Shown here: in pieces, positions 18,035-26,410 of the stretch
Layout of the letters: each line of letters starts with the position of its first letter
Numbering within the stretch: the first letter of the stretch is position 1
Assembly (NCBI RefSeq): GCF_900142625.1
Contig: NZ_FRBN01000001.1
Span: 248,001 to 312,000 of the forward strand
Length of the DNA stretch: 64,000 bases
Reading direction: 5' to 3'
From: Roseovarius marisflavi
GTDB taxonomy: Bacteria; Pseudomonadota; Alphaproteobacteria; Rhodobacterales; Rhodobacteraceae
Notes under the pieces: model-generated
The model's database searches: none
The model's input: only the letters and a program-made list of their open reading frames with translations
What the model was told of the DNA's origin: nothing
Program-made: the position numbers and the translations under genes

Positions 18035-18178
18035 ATGGCTGGAGATGACCTTGCGCGCACGACGAGCGCCCCGGTCATCCGCATGCGACGGGTTGAGCCG
18101 CGCGATGCCCCCAAAGTGGTGCAGGTGTTTCGGACGGCGATAACCCAAAGCGCCTCGCGATATCCAAACCGCTTGGGA
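18035..18178 (+). pseudogene. Possible N-terminal remnant of a GNAT acetyltransferase
   Basis: An open frame begins MAGDDLARTT and continues APVIRMRRVEPRDAPKVVQV then FRTAITQSASRYP. This resembles the first strand and helix of GNAT acetyltransferases (IR.A.PEDA..LV.LFR.AV..GA). The similarity stops after about 48 codons, where the convergent GspC-like gene ends. It is best read as a truncated remnant, but it could be chance. No catalytic GNAT core is present. Confidence 0.3.
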
Positions 18179-18442
18179 TCAAGACGCCGGCAGGCTGAGG
18201 CGTTCGCTGTGACCGGCGCGTGAGAGCATGACCACGCCTTCGCCAATCGCGGTCACGGTCGCGCCGTCAATCGCATCGCCGATGGTCACCCGCTCAACCT
18301 TGGACCTGCCGATCCGAAAAAGCGCATGCGACATATCCGGCTTGAGCACGGTGCCAAGCAGCGACAGTCGCGCATTGGGCAGCGCATCCTGCGTGGTGGC
18401 GGCGGCGAGCGTGGCCTCTGGGGTTTGGGTGGTCTCTGACAT
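18179..18442 (-). CDS. Small GspC/PulC-like domain protein
   Basis: 87 residues from ATG 18442. After an Ala/Thr/Gln-rich N-terminus, the segment LSLLGTVLKPDMSHALFRIG followed by DAIDGATVTAIGEGVVMLSR resembles the periplasmic homology-region fold of type II secretion GspC proteins. However, there is no membrane anchor or PDZ domain, and no gsp genes are nearby. It is transcribed alone. It may be a stand-alone GspC-like module of roseobacters; function not assigned. Confidence 0.6.
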   Translation of the reverse strand: MSETTQTPEATLAAATTQDALPNARLSLLGTVLKPDMSHALFRIGRSKVERVTIGDAIDGATVTAIGEGVVMLSRAGHSERLSLPAS

Positions 18443-18597
18443 GTGTGCCTCGGCGTTGGGTCGCAGGCCGGGCATCTAGTCAAGGTCAGGGGGAATGGAA
18501 AGGCGGCATGACGCGCGTCGGCGGAAACATGCCGCAACGCAGCATGCCCGCGCTGCTTTTAGCGCAGAGGCATGCTGGAAGGTCTTGGATCAGGGCC

Positions 18598-20052
18598 TTA
18601 TTCGGCGGCTTTCAGCTCAAAACCCTGTTCGATCATATCGCTTGGCGCCACCGGGTATTCGCCCGAGAAGCAGGCATCGCAATATTGCGGACACTTGGAA
18701 TTGCGCCCCTCGGCCTCGCCCACGGCGCGGTAAAGCCCGTTGAGCGAGATGAACTTGAGACTGTCGACCTGAAGGTGGTCGCGCATTTCATCCTCGCTCA
18801 TGGTCGCCGCCAAAAGCTTTTCGCGCTGCGGTGTGTCGACACCGTAAAAACACGGCCAAGCGGTCGGCGGGCTGGCGATGCGGAAATGCACCTCTTTCGC
18901 GCCGGCATCCAGGATCATTTCCTTGATCTTCCGGCTGGTCGTGCCGCGCACCACGCTGTCATCCACCAGAATGACCCGCTTGCCCTTGATCAGGGCGCGG
19001 TTCACGTTGAGCTTGAGGCGGACCCCCATGTTGCGGATCTGCTCTGTCGGCTCGATGAAGGTGCGGCCCATGTATTGATTGCGGATGATGCCCATGGCGT
19101 AGGGAATGCCCGATTCGTGGCTGAACCCGATCGCCGCCGGCGTGCCGCTGTCGGGCACGGGACAGACAAGATCGGCGTCCACCGGGGCTTCGCGTGCCAA
19201 CTCGACACCGATCTGGTGGCGGGTTTCATAAACAGAGCGCCCGCCAATGATCGAATCGGGGCGCGAGAAATAGACATGTTCGAAAATGCAAAACCGCGAG
19301 GGCACGCGGCGGAAAGGGTAGTGGCTCTGCACGCCATGCTTTTCCGAAATCACCACCATCTCGCCCGGCTCGATCTCGCGCACATAGGTGGCGCCGATGA
19401 TATCGAGCGCACAGGTTTCCGAACTCAGCACCCATCCATCGGCGACCTGCCCAAGGACCAGCGGACGCACCCCAAGAGGGTCGCGCACACCGATAAGCTT
19501 GCTGCGGGTCATGGCTACGATCGAGAAGGCGCCTTCGACCCGGCGCAGGGCGTCTTCCATGCGTTCGGGGATATTACGCTGAAGCGAGCGCGCCATCAGG
19601 TGGATGATGCACTCACTGTCCGAGCTTGACTGAAAAATCGAGCCGCGCTCGATCAGTTCTTTGCGCAGGGCAATGGCGTTGGTGATATTGCCATTATGGG
19701 CAATCGCCGCACCGCCCATTGAAAATTCGCCGAAAAACGGCTGAACGTCACGGATCGCGGCGCCTTTGCTGCCTGCCGTGGAATAGCGCACATGGCCGAT
19801 GGCCAGCGGGCCGGGCAGCGATTCCATCAAGCTCTGGCGGGTAAAGTTGTCGCGCACATAGCCAAAGCGGCGCACGCTGTTAAAGCCTTGCTCGGCGTCG
19901 TGGCTGACGATGCCGCCAGCCTCTTGCCCGCGATGTTGCAGGGCGTGCAGGCCAAGGGCGACAAAGTTCGCGGCATCGGTCACGCCGATGACGCCGAAAA
20001 CGCCGCATTCCTCTTTCAGTTTGTCATCATCAAAAGGGTGCGCGGGGGGCAT
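18598..20052 (-). CDS. purF: Amidophosphoribosyltransferase
   Basis: 484 residues from ATG 20052, which puts the catalytic Cys16 (EECGVFG) after a short propeptide. A longer in-frame start would add a non-conserved leader. The glutaminase domain is followed by a PRPP-binding loop (VILVDDSVVRGTTSRK). The C-terminal cysteines in KCPQYCDACFSGEYP match the Bacillus-type PurF that holds an iron-sulfur cluster. It catalyses the first committed step of purine synthesis. cvpA lies upstream with one gene in between. Confidence 0.97.
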   Translation of the reverse strand: MPPAHPFDDDKLKEECGVFGVIGVTDAANFVALGLHALQHRGQEAGGIVSHDAEQGFNSVRRFGYVRDNFTRQSLMESLPGPLAIGHVRYSTAGSKGAAIRDVQPFFGEFSMGGAAIAHNGNITNAIALRKELIERGSIFQSSSDSECIIHLMARSLQRNIPERMEDALRRVEGAFSIVAMTRSKLIGVRDPLGVRPLVLGQVADGWVLSSETCALDIIGATYVREIEPGEMVVISEKHGVQSHYPFRRVPSRFCIFEHVYFSRPDSIIGGRSVYETRHQIGVELAREAPVDADLVCPVPDSGTPAAIGFSHESGIPYAMGIIRNQYMGRTFIEPTEQIRNMGVRLKLNVNRALIKGKRVILVDDSVVRGTTSRKIKEMILDAGAKEVHFRIASPPTAWPCFYGVDTPQREKLLAATMSEDEMRDHLQVDSLKFISLNGLYRAVGEAEGRNSKCPQYCDACFSGEYPVAPSDMIEQGFELKAAE

Positions 20053-20177
20053 ATGTTTGGGCAAAGCGGTGCAACTCCGAATCCGGTCATTTCGCTTGGG
20101 GCCTCTCTTACGCCCTTGGGCGCGCCGTGTCACGAAACTATCACACAATAGGGGGTGCGACGTGGCGTTTGGCCCTG

Positions 20178-20624
20178 TCAATAGCGCGACAGAATGACCC
20201 CAGCCGCCACAAGCAGCGCCGCAACAACCCGCGTCGGCGACAGATCGCGCGCCACAAGCCCGAAGGCGCCGATGTAGTCAAGCAGCAGGGCGGCCACCAT
20301 CTGACCAAGGATCAAGACCGTGATCGTGGTCAGAACGCCGAGGATGGGCACACTCCAGAGCGCGGCCCAGACGTAAATTGCCCCAAGCGCGCCCCCAAGC
20401 AACAGCCATTTTGGCAGGGTGGCAGCGCGGGCAATCGCCCCGGCCTCGCCGCCAAGCGCGACAAGCGCCAGAAGCGCGGCAAAGCCGACCCCAAAGGAGA
20501 TCGTCGCCGCCGCCAAGGAGCTGTCGATGCTGCGCCCAAGCGCCGAGTTGATCGGCGCCTGAAGCGCGATGGCCACACCGGCCACCGCCATGAAGATCAA
20601 TGCAAGGAGAGGGCTTTGCGGCAT
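20178..20624 (-). CDS. DMT/YdcZ-type (DUF606) small membrane transporter
   Basis: 148 residues with about five membrane segments. The N-terminus MPQSPLLALIFMAVAGVAIALQ and the phrase APINSALGRSIDSSLAAATI match DUF606 (YdcZ) members, a half-length DMT-superfamily group that may dimerise. Substrate not known. It is located 8 bases after the cvpA stop and before purF on the same strand, thus inserted into the cvpA-purF pair, probably as a co-transcribed cistron. Confidence 0.8.
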   Translation of the reverse strand: MPQSPLLALIFMAVAGVAIALQAPINSALGRSIDSSLAAATISFGVGFAALLALVALGGEAGAIARAATLPKWLLLGGALGAIYVWAALWSVPILGVLTTITVLILGQMVAALLLDYIGAFGLVARDLSPTRVVAALLVAAGVILSRY

Positions 20625-20632
20625 TGCCTTGC

Positions 20633-21193
20633 TTATTGCGGTGTGTCGCAGGCGCCCACAAGCTGTTCGTATTGCTGGGTGATCCAGCCAAGCGCCTGTT
20701 CCGGGTTGCCGTCTTCAACCTTGCCGGTCAGCTTGGCAAAAACCCGCGCCGAGCGGCTATCGTCGATGATTTCGATGGATTGCGAGGTGATCACGGTTTC
20801 ATAAACGAAATAGGCAATCGCGATCAAAAGAACGCCGCGCGCCACGCCAAAGACAAAGCCAAGACCCTGGTCAATCCCGCCAAGCGCCGAGCGTTGCACC
20901 AGCGATGAAAACAGCGGCGTGATCAGTGACGACACGATCAATCCGATGGCGAAAACACCCGCAAAGGCGGCGATCATGCTCAGCTCGCAGCTATCGGCGA
21001 TAAAATCACCCACGACCGGAACCTCCTTGACCAGCGGCTCTAGTTGGGGGGCAAAAAGAAACGCCAGAATGCCCGCCACGACCCAACCGGCAATCGCCAG
21101 AGCCTCGCGAACAAGCCCGCGCGAATAGGCCAAGAGCGCCGATAAAACGATAAACAGCGCCACGACGCCATCAATGATGGTGAAACCTTCCAT
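20633..21193 (-). CDS. cvpA: CvpA family inner membrane protein
   Basis: 186 residues with the CvpA layout: about four membrane spans, N-terminus FTIIDGVVALFIVLSALLAY and then RGLVREALAI. The C-terminal soluble tail is short. CvpA of E. coli is required for colicin V production and sits before purF, as here. It follows radA by 26 bases on the same strand. Confidence 0.92.
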   Translation of the reverse strand: MEGFTIIDGVVALFIVLSALLAYSRGLVREALAIAGWVVAGILAFLFAPQLEPLVKEVPVVGDFIADSCELSMIAAFAGVFAIGLIVSSLITPLFSSLVQRSALGGIDQGLGFVFGVARGVLLIAIAYFVYETVITSQSIEIIDDSRSARVFAKLTGKVEDGNPEQALGWITQQYEQLVGACDTPQ

Positions 21194-21219
21194 TCGTCTC
21201 TTCCTGTCCCTCTGGGCGC

Positions 21220-22584
21220 TTAGCCTGCGCCGAAAATATCACCGACAAACGCGGTCAGATCGCCCATATGCGTCAGTTTGAGCCCGCTGTCACCACCCGG
21301 TTTGCCACCGGACGGGGTAATGGCGGCTGTGAAACCAAGTTTTTGCGCTTCTTTCAACCTGTTTTCGGTCTGTCCCACCGGTCTGAGCGCGCCAGACAGG
21401 CTAATTTCACCGAAAACCACCGTATCGGCCGGAAGGGCCGTGTCTTCGCGCGCACTTAGCAGAGCGGCGGCCACCGCAAGATCGGCGGCAGGTTCACTGA
21501 TTTTCAAACCGCCGGCGACGTTGAGGTAGACATCAAGCCCGGCAAACGGGATGCCACAGCGCGCCTCAAGTACCGCAAGGATCATCGCAAGGCGTGCGCC
21601 ATCCCATCCCACAACCGCGCGGCGCGGTTGCGAATGCGGCGTCGGGGCGACCAGCGCCTGCATTTCGACCAACAGGGGGCGGGTGCCCTCGATGCCGGAA
21701 AACACCACCGAACCGGGGCTTGGCGTGCCGCGCCCCGACAGGAATAGCGCCGAAGGATTGCTGACCTCGGCAAGGCCCGCGCCGGTCATCTCGAAGACGC
21801 CGATTTCGTCGGCGGGGCCAAAGCGGTTCTTGACGCTGCGCAGAATACGGAACTGATGCCCGCGCTCGCCCTCGAAATAAAGCACGCAATCGACCATATG
21901 CTCGACCACGCGCGGCCCGGCGATCTGGCCGTCCTTGGTGACATGGCCAACAAGGATCACGCTGGTGTTGGTGCGCTTGGCAAAGCTGGTCAGCTCATGC
22001 GCGGCGGCGCGCACCTGGCTGACGCTGCCGGGGGCGGCCTCGACGGTGTCGGACCACACGGTCTGAATGGAATCGATGATCACAAGATCGGGGCGCTCGG
22101 ATTCAAGCGTGGTCAGGATATCGCGCAAAGATGTCGCCGCCGCCAGCTTGACCGGCGCCTCGCCAAGCCCAAGGCGTTGCGCGCGCATGCGCACCTGTGC
22201 GCTTGCCTCTTCACCCGAGATGTAAAAGGTCTTGAGCCCCGCCGCGGCAAAGCGTGCAGCGGCCTGAAGCAGAAGTGTCGATTTGCCGATGCCGGGATCG
22301 CCGCCGACCAGAACCGCGCTTGACGGCACGAGGCCGCCGCCCAGAACCCGGTCAAGCTCGCCAATCCCCGAAAGGGTGCGCGGCGGCGGGGCCTCTTCGG
22401 TCGAAAGGTCGGTCAGCGTCAGGAACGAGCCGCGCTTGACGCCAAGCGACTTGCCCTTGGGGCCGGTCGACAGCGGCGCCTCTTCAATGATCGAGTTCCA
22501 CTCGCCGCAGGCATCGCACCGCCCCGACCAGCGCGAATGCGTCGCGCCACAGGACGTGCAGGAAAAGGAATTGGATTTGGCCAT
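21220..22584 (-). CDS. radA: DNA repair protein RadA (Sms)
   Basis: 454 residues starting at ATG 22584, so the zinc finger CTSCGATHSRWSGRCDACGEW begins at residue 8. Walker A GGDPGIGKST, the RadA-specific KNRFG motif and the Lon-like C-terminal domain (SGALRPVGQTENRLKEA) are all intact. RadA is a branch-migrating helicase in recombination. It is the first gene of the radA-cvpA-(ydcZ-like)-purF operon. Confidence 0.97.
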   Translation of the reverse strand: MAKSNSFSCTSCGATHSRWSGRCDACGEWNSIIEEAPLSTGPKGKSLGVKRGSFLTLTDLSTEEAPPPRTLSGIGELDRVLGGGLVPSSAVLVGGDPGIGKSTLLLQAAARFAAAGLKTFYISGEEASAQVRMRAQRLGLGEAPVKLAAATSLRDILTTLESERPDLVIIDSIQTVWSDTVEAAPGSVSQVRAAAHELTSFAKRTNTSVILVGHVTKDGQIAGPRVVEHMVDCVLYFEGERGHQFRILRSVKNRFGPADEIGVFEMTGAGLAEVSNPSALFLSGRGTPSPGSVVFSGIEGTRPLLVEMQALVAPTPHSQPRRAVVGWDGARLAMILAVLEARCGIPFAGLDVYLNVAGGLKISEPAADLAVAAALLSAREDTALPADTVVFGEISLSGALRPVGQTENRLKEAQKLGFTAAITPSGGKPGGDSGLKLTHMGDLTAFVGDIFGAG

Positions 22585-22639
22585 GCCCGCGTGATGCCCC
22601 AACTGGCGCGTCCGGTCAAACCCGAAAGCGGGCTCTGGC

Positions 22640-22968
22640 CTATTCCGCCGCCTTTTGGGCCAGGTCGATCACCCGACCGTCGGCGCGCCGCATCTCTTCA
22701 AGCCCCAGCTCTGGCAGCCATCGCGCAGATAGGCGAGGCGCTCGCGCAGCGCGTCAAATTCCAACGAAAGCTGAAAAACGCCGGTTCTGTCGGCGGCATG
22801 GGCGCGGGTCACGTCCTGCATACCAGGCGAAAACCGCCTGTGCGAGTTTTCCAGCGCCATGATGCGATAGTTTGCAGGCAGGCAGAAATACAAAAGTACC
22901 GCCAGAACAGTCAGGCCAATTTGTGCGGTTTATCCTGCGTTTTCAAGGACTACGCCTTCAAAGCTCAC
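22640..22968 (-). pseudogene. Broken membrane/coiled-coil gene (stop plus frameshift)
   Basis: The frame opens at GTG 22968 (VSFEGVVLENAG), hits an in-frame TAA, and then continues in the same frame with a membrane span (AQIGLTVLAVLLYFCLP) and a soluble helical stretch (NYRIMALENSHRRF, RLAYLRDG). A -1 shift near 22724 is needed to continue into LPELGLEEMRRADGR and VIDLAQKAAE before the stop at 22640. Two separate lesions in a sensible membrane protein reading suggest a pseudogene, although sequencing error could cause either. Homologous intact genes upstream of radA in relatives would confirm it. Confidence 0.45.
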
Positions 22969-23083
22969 GTGAAGTCCAGGCCATGGCGCGCTTACTAGCC
23001 GAAACTCAAGGGATTGAATTGGTCAAGTCTGCGTAAAGTCCTGAAAAGGCTCACGTTACTGCGTGATATCTGTTTCCAAATGC

Positions 23084-23560
23084 TCAACAGATTTGGTCGT
23101 TTTCACGGCATTTTTTTTCAGTTATCCAGCCGATGAGCACCGAGGCGATCACGCAAAAGCTGAACAGGTAAAGCCCCCAGGCGGTTTCGATCCGGCCAAG
23201 CCCCGCAGAGCGCGACAGGATGATGTAAAGCGCGATCAGGAACACATCCGCCATCGCCAGCTTGCCCATCACCTGAAGCACCGGCAACACCCGCCGCTCC
23301 AACAGGTGAAAATGGATCAAGGCAAGGCCGATGGTCTTGAGGTAAGGCGCGAATAGGGCAAAAACCGTGACCAGAAGCGCAAGGAACACATCCGCCTCCC
23401 AGAGGCTTTGCAGGCCGGTGATGACGCTGATCTCATCGAGTGCGAAGAACGGCAGGATACCCGCACGGATAAGCGGCGCGAACCAGGCGACGGGAAAGAG
23501 GACAAGCAGCGAAAGATTGGCCAGTCTGAGCGCCAAAAAGGCCACTTGCCGCCCTGTCAC
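23084..23560 (-). CDS. Paraquat-inducible protein A (PqiA) family membrane protein
   Basis: 158 residues with about four membrane segments (for example LANLSLLVLFPVAWFAPLI near 13-31) and the motif VMGKLAMADVFLIAL, characteristic of PqiA domains. It is half the length of E. coli PqiA, which has two such domains, and it lacks the zinc-ribbon cysteines. It overlaps mlaF by 4 bases, so it belongs to an alr-mlaE-mlaF-pqiA operon concerned with outer-membrane lipid transport. Confidence 0.85.
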   Translation of the reverse strand: MTGRQVAFLALRLANLSLLVLFPVAWFAPLIRAGILPFFALDEISVITGLQSLWEADVFLALLVTVFALFAPYLKTIGLALIHFHLLERRVLPVLQVMGKLAMADVFLIALYIILSRSAGLGRIETAWGLYLFSFCVIASVLIGWITEKKCRENDQIC

Positions 23561-24303
23561 CTGACCGCCTCGATCGGCCCCTCGGCGCGGCCGTGGATAA
23601 ACTGGTCAAGGTAGGGATCGCCGGAATTGTCCATTTCGCTGACCGGACCAGTCCATTTGATCACCCCGTCATGCAGCATGGCGATATTGTCGGCAATCGC
23701 GCGCACGCTCGTCATGTCATGGGTGATGGTCATGGCCGTGGCGCCCATCTCAACCACGATCTCGCGGATCAACTCGTTGATCACCCCCGACATGATCGGA
23801 TCAAGCCCCGTGGTCGGCTCGTCGAAAAAGATGATCTCGGGCTCGGCGGCGATCGCGCGGGCAAGGCCGACGCGCTTTTGCATGCCGCCCGAAAGCTCAG
23901 CCGGAAACTTTTCGGCCACGTCGGGTTTCAGACCCACTCGGCGCAGCTTCTCAATTGCGATCTCGCGGGCCTCTTCTATGGGGCGCGCCAGCGAGCCGCG
24001 CAACAGGCGAAAGGCTACGTTTTGCCAGACGGGAAGCGAGTCAAACAGGGCGCCGCCCTGAAACAGCATGCCAAAGCGCGCCAGGAACGCGTCGCGGTCG
24101 CCGGTGGTGACATCCTTGCCATCCAGCGTGATAGTGCCGCTATCGGGGGTGATCAGGCCGAGGATGCATTTCAGGGCAACGGATTTCCCGGTGCCGGACC
24201 CGCCGATGATCACCATCGAGGTGCCCGATTCAATGGTCAGGTTCACGCCCTGAAGAACGTGATTGTTGCCAAAGGCTTTGCGGACGTCGGTAAGCTCTAT
24301 CAT
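23557..24303 (-). CDS. mlaF: Phospholipid transport ABC ATPase (MlaF-like)
   Basis: 248 residues from ATG 24303; a longer in-frame start reads into the upstream gene. Walker A IIGGSGTGKS, signature LSGGMQKRVGLARA and Walker B IIFFDEPTTGLDP follow the MlaF pattern, in particular LSGGM. It would power the MlaE permease. The start codon overlaps the mlaE stop. No MlaD-type substrate-binding gene lies beside it in this operon. Confidence 0.9.
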   Translation of the reverse strand: MIELTDVRKAFGNNHVLQGVNLTIESGTSMVIIGGSGTGKSVALKCILGLITPDSGTITLDGKDVTTGDRDAFLARFGMLFQGGALFDSLPVWQNVAFRLLRGSLARPIEEAREIAIEKLRRVGLKPDVAEKFPAELSGGMQKRVGLARAIAAEPEIIFFDEPTTGLDPIMSGVINELIREIVVEMGATAMTITHDMTSVRAIADNIAMLHDGVIKWTGPVSEMDNSGDPYLDQFIHGRAEGPIEAVR

Positions 24304-25085
24304 GCTGAGAAAAACAACTCTGTCAGAAGGTAGTTTGACGCAAGGATAAGAACGCTTGCGGCCACCACGGCGGTCTTGGTGGCACTGCCGACACCCTGTG
24401 CGCCGCGCCCCGAATTCATCCCGTAATAGCATCCCATCAGGGCCACGATAAAGCCAAAGACCGCGCCCTTGATCATGCCCGAAATGACATCCCAGTTTTC
24501 AAGGAAATCAATCGTGTTGTGCAGATAGGTCGCAGCGCCGAAATCAAGCCGCCCGACGCCCACGAGAAAGCCGCCCATGATGCCAAGGGCATCGCCCACA
24601 CCGACCAGCAGAGGCAGGGCAAGCGTGGCTGCAAGAACGCGGGGCAGGGTGAGGTATTTCATCGGGTTGGTCGACAGTGTGGTCAGCGCGTCGATCTGCT
24701 CGGTCACCTTCATGGTGCCGATTTCGGCGGCGATGGACGAGGCAACCCGCGCCGCAACCATCAACCCGCCAAGCACCGGCCCAAGCTCTCGCGTGAGGCC
24801 GATGGCGACAATCGAAGGCACCACGGTTTCGGCATTAAAGCGCGCGCCGCCGGCATAAATCTGAAGCGCAAGCGCGCCGCCGGTGAACAGCGCCGTCATG
24901 CCCACGACCGGCAGCGACAGCCAGCCGATCTGCACCAAAGCATGGCCAAACTCGCTCCAGTAAAACGGCGGGCGCGCAAGATGGCTTACGGTGCGCATGG
25001 CAAAGAGCGCAATCCGCCCGACGGCCGCCAAGGCGCTCAGCACGTACCGCCCGATCGCGGCCAGGAATGACATAAACACCGTCAT
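24300..25085 (-). CDS. mlaE: Phospholipid transport permease (MlaE-like)
   Basis: 261 residues with five or six spans. It has the MlaE family core [20 protein letters not shown] and [20 protein letters not shown]. It overlaps alr by 4 bases and mlaF by 4 bases. MlaE and MlaF act in inner-membrane phospholipid transport with an MCE-domain protein, which is missing from this operon. Confidence 0.9.
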   Translation of the reverse strand: MTVFMSFLAAIGRYVLSALAAVGRIALFAMRTVSHLARPPFYWSEFGHALVQIGWLSLPVVGMTALFTGGALALQIYAGGARFNAETVVPSIVAIGLTRELGPVLGGLMVAARVASSIAAEIGTMKVTEQIDALTTLSTNPMKYLTLPRVLAATLALPLLVGVGDALGIMGGFLVGVGRLDFGAATYLHNTIDFLENWDVISGMIKGAVFGFIVALMGCYYGMNSGRGAQGVGSATKTAVVAASVLILASNYLLTELFFSA

Positions 25086-26119
25086 CCGCCCAGATATCGC
25101 CGCATGTAGCGCGCCCCCAATGATGTCAGAATTTCATAGCCGATGGTGCCTGCATTATCGGCCAGCGTGTCGATGCACTGATGCCGGCCCAAAAGCTCAA
25201 ACGTTTTCGGATCATAGCCAAGGTCGGTGATATCAACGCCAATCAGATCCATCGAAATGCGTCCGGCAACAGGGCAGGGGGTATCCTCGGCCCAGAGCAC
25301 GGTCTTGGGCCCCATGGCGCGAATGATACCATCGGCATACCCGCCCGAGATGGTGGCAATCCGCGTGTCGCGGGCGGCGGTGAAGCTGTTGCCATAGCCG
25401 ACGGTTTCACCCGCAGTCAGATCGCGGCACTGAATCACCGGAATATCAAGCGTCACCACCGGGCGCGCATCGACGAAGGGGCGTCCGCCATAGACGCCGA
25501 TCCCCGGACGGCTCAGGTCAAAGTGATAGGCCTCATCCAGCAGGATCGCGCCGGTATTGGCAAAGCTGCGCGGCACGTCGATATCGTCGGTCATCTCGAG
25601 GAAGGCCGCAAGCTGTTGCGGGTTCATCGCATGGTCCGGCTCGTCGGCGCAGGCGAGATGGCTCATGATCAGGCGCGGCTTTTGCGCCATGGCGATCTGG
25701 CGCACGGCGGCCCATTCGCCGGGTTCCATGCCAAGCCGGTTCATGCCGCTGTCAAGCTGAATGCCAAAGGGCTGATCCGGCAGGGCCTCGACGTGGCGGA
25801 TCAGCTGATCCAGCGAGTTGATCATCGGCACAAGATCCATGTCGCCGATCATATCGGCATCGCCGCGCATATGGCCGGAAAACACATAGATCGTCGGCCC
25901 CGGTCCAAGGGCCTCGCGCAGGGCGGCGCCCTCTTCGGCGACGGCGACGAAAAAGCTGCGGGCGCCGGCGCGGGCAAGGGCGCGGGCGACACGTGTGAGG
26001 CCAAGCCCATAGGCATCTGCCTTGACCACAGCGGCGGTTTCGCCCTCGGTCATGGCATCCAGCGTGCGCCAGTTGGCGACAATGGCATCAAGGTCAATGG
26101 TAAGGATTGCGGTGCTCAT
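25082..26119 (-). CDS. alr: Alanine racemase
   Basis: 345 residues. The PLP lysine lies in [12 protein letters not shown] near the N-terminus, and the C-terminal catalytic tyrosine region (VGYGNSFTA, then [11 protein letters not shown]) is intact. It interconverts L- and D-alanine for peptidoglycan. It overlaps mlaE, forming the start of the four-gene operon. Confidence 0.95.
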   Translation of the reverse strand: MSTAILTIDLDAIVANWRTLDAMTEGETAAVVKADAYGLGLTRVARALARAGARSFFVAVAEEGAALREALGPGPTIYVFSGHMRGDADMIGDMDLVPMINSLDQLIRHVEALPDQPFGIQLDSGMNRLGMEPGEWAAVRQIAMAQKPRLIMSHLACADEPDHAMNPQQLAAFLEMTDDIDVPRSFANTGAILLDEAYHFDLSRPGIGVYGGRPFVDARPVVTLDIPVIQCRDLTAGETVGYGNSFTAARDTRIATISGGYADGIIRAMGPKTVLWAEDTPCPVAGRISMDLIGVDITDLGYDPKTFELLGRHQCIDTLADNAGTIGYEILTSLGARYMRRYLGG

Positions 26120-26267
26120 GGGCAGGTTTTGACAGGATGGGCGTGAGGGTCAAGGGGAAAGCGCGTGCGCAAGGTACCGTTGGTCGTATATGGCGCCCAG
26201 ATCGAAATACCCCGGTGCCAAAGGCCCGAGAGAGGGAAGGGACAAGGAAGGTAAACGTGCCGCGCCG

Positions 26268-26381
26268 TCAGAACCAGCTCTGAACGCCGCGCGCTGCACC
26301 GGATATGTCGCGACCCACACCATCCACGGTGGCACAACCGGCCATCAGGGAAATAAGGGCGAACGCAATCAGTTTTCGCAT
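26268..26381 (-). CDS. Entericidin-like small lipoprotein
   Basis: 37 residues, MRKLIAFALISLMAGC followed by ATVDGVGRDISGAARGVQSWF. The lipobox MAGC gives a lipidated Cys16, and the short ATV.G.G.D...A mature part is typical of entericidin A/B. These are small membrane lipoproteins implicated in stationary-phase lysis. The gene lies alone between alr and the solute-binding protein gene, both on the same strand. Confidence 0.7.
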   Translation of the reverse strand: MRKLIAFALISLMAGCATVDGVGRDISGAARGVQSWF

Positions 26382-26410
26382 GCTCCTGCCTATCGTTTAT
26401 TGCCTGTTTT

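Noticed and set aside
18540-18577. Long hairpin CAGCATGCC..GGCATGCTG downstream of purF as a terminator
   Set aside because: No T run on the strand that purF uses, and internal bulges; could only be a weak rho-dependent structure, so not listed as a terminator.
18445-19629. 394-codon plus-strand frame opposite purF
   Set aside because: purF is unmistakable on the other strand; the frame shows shadow-type composition.
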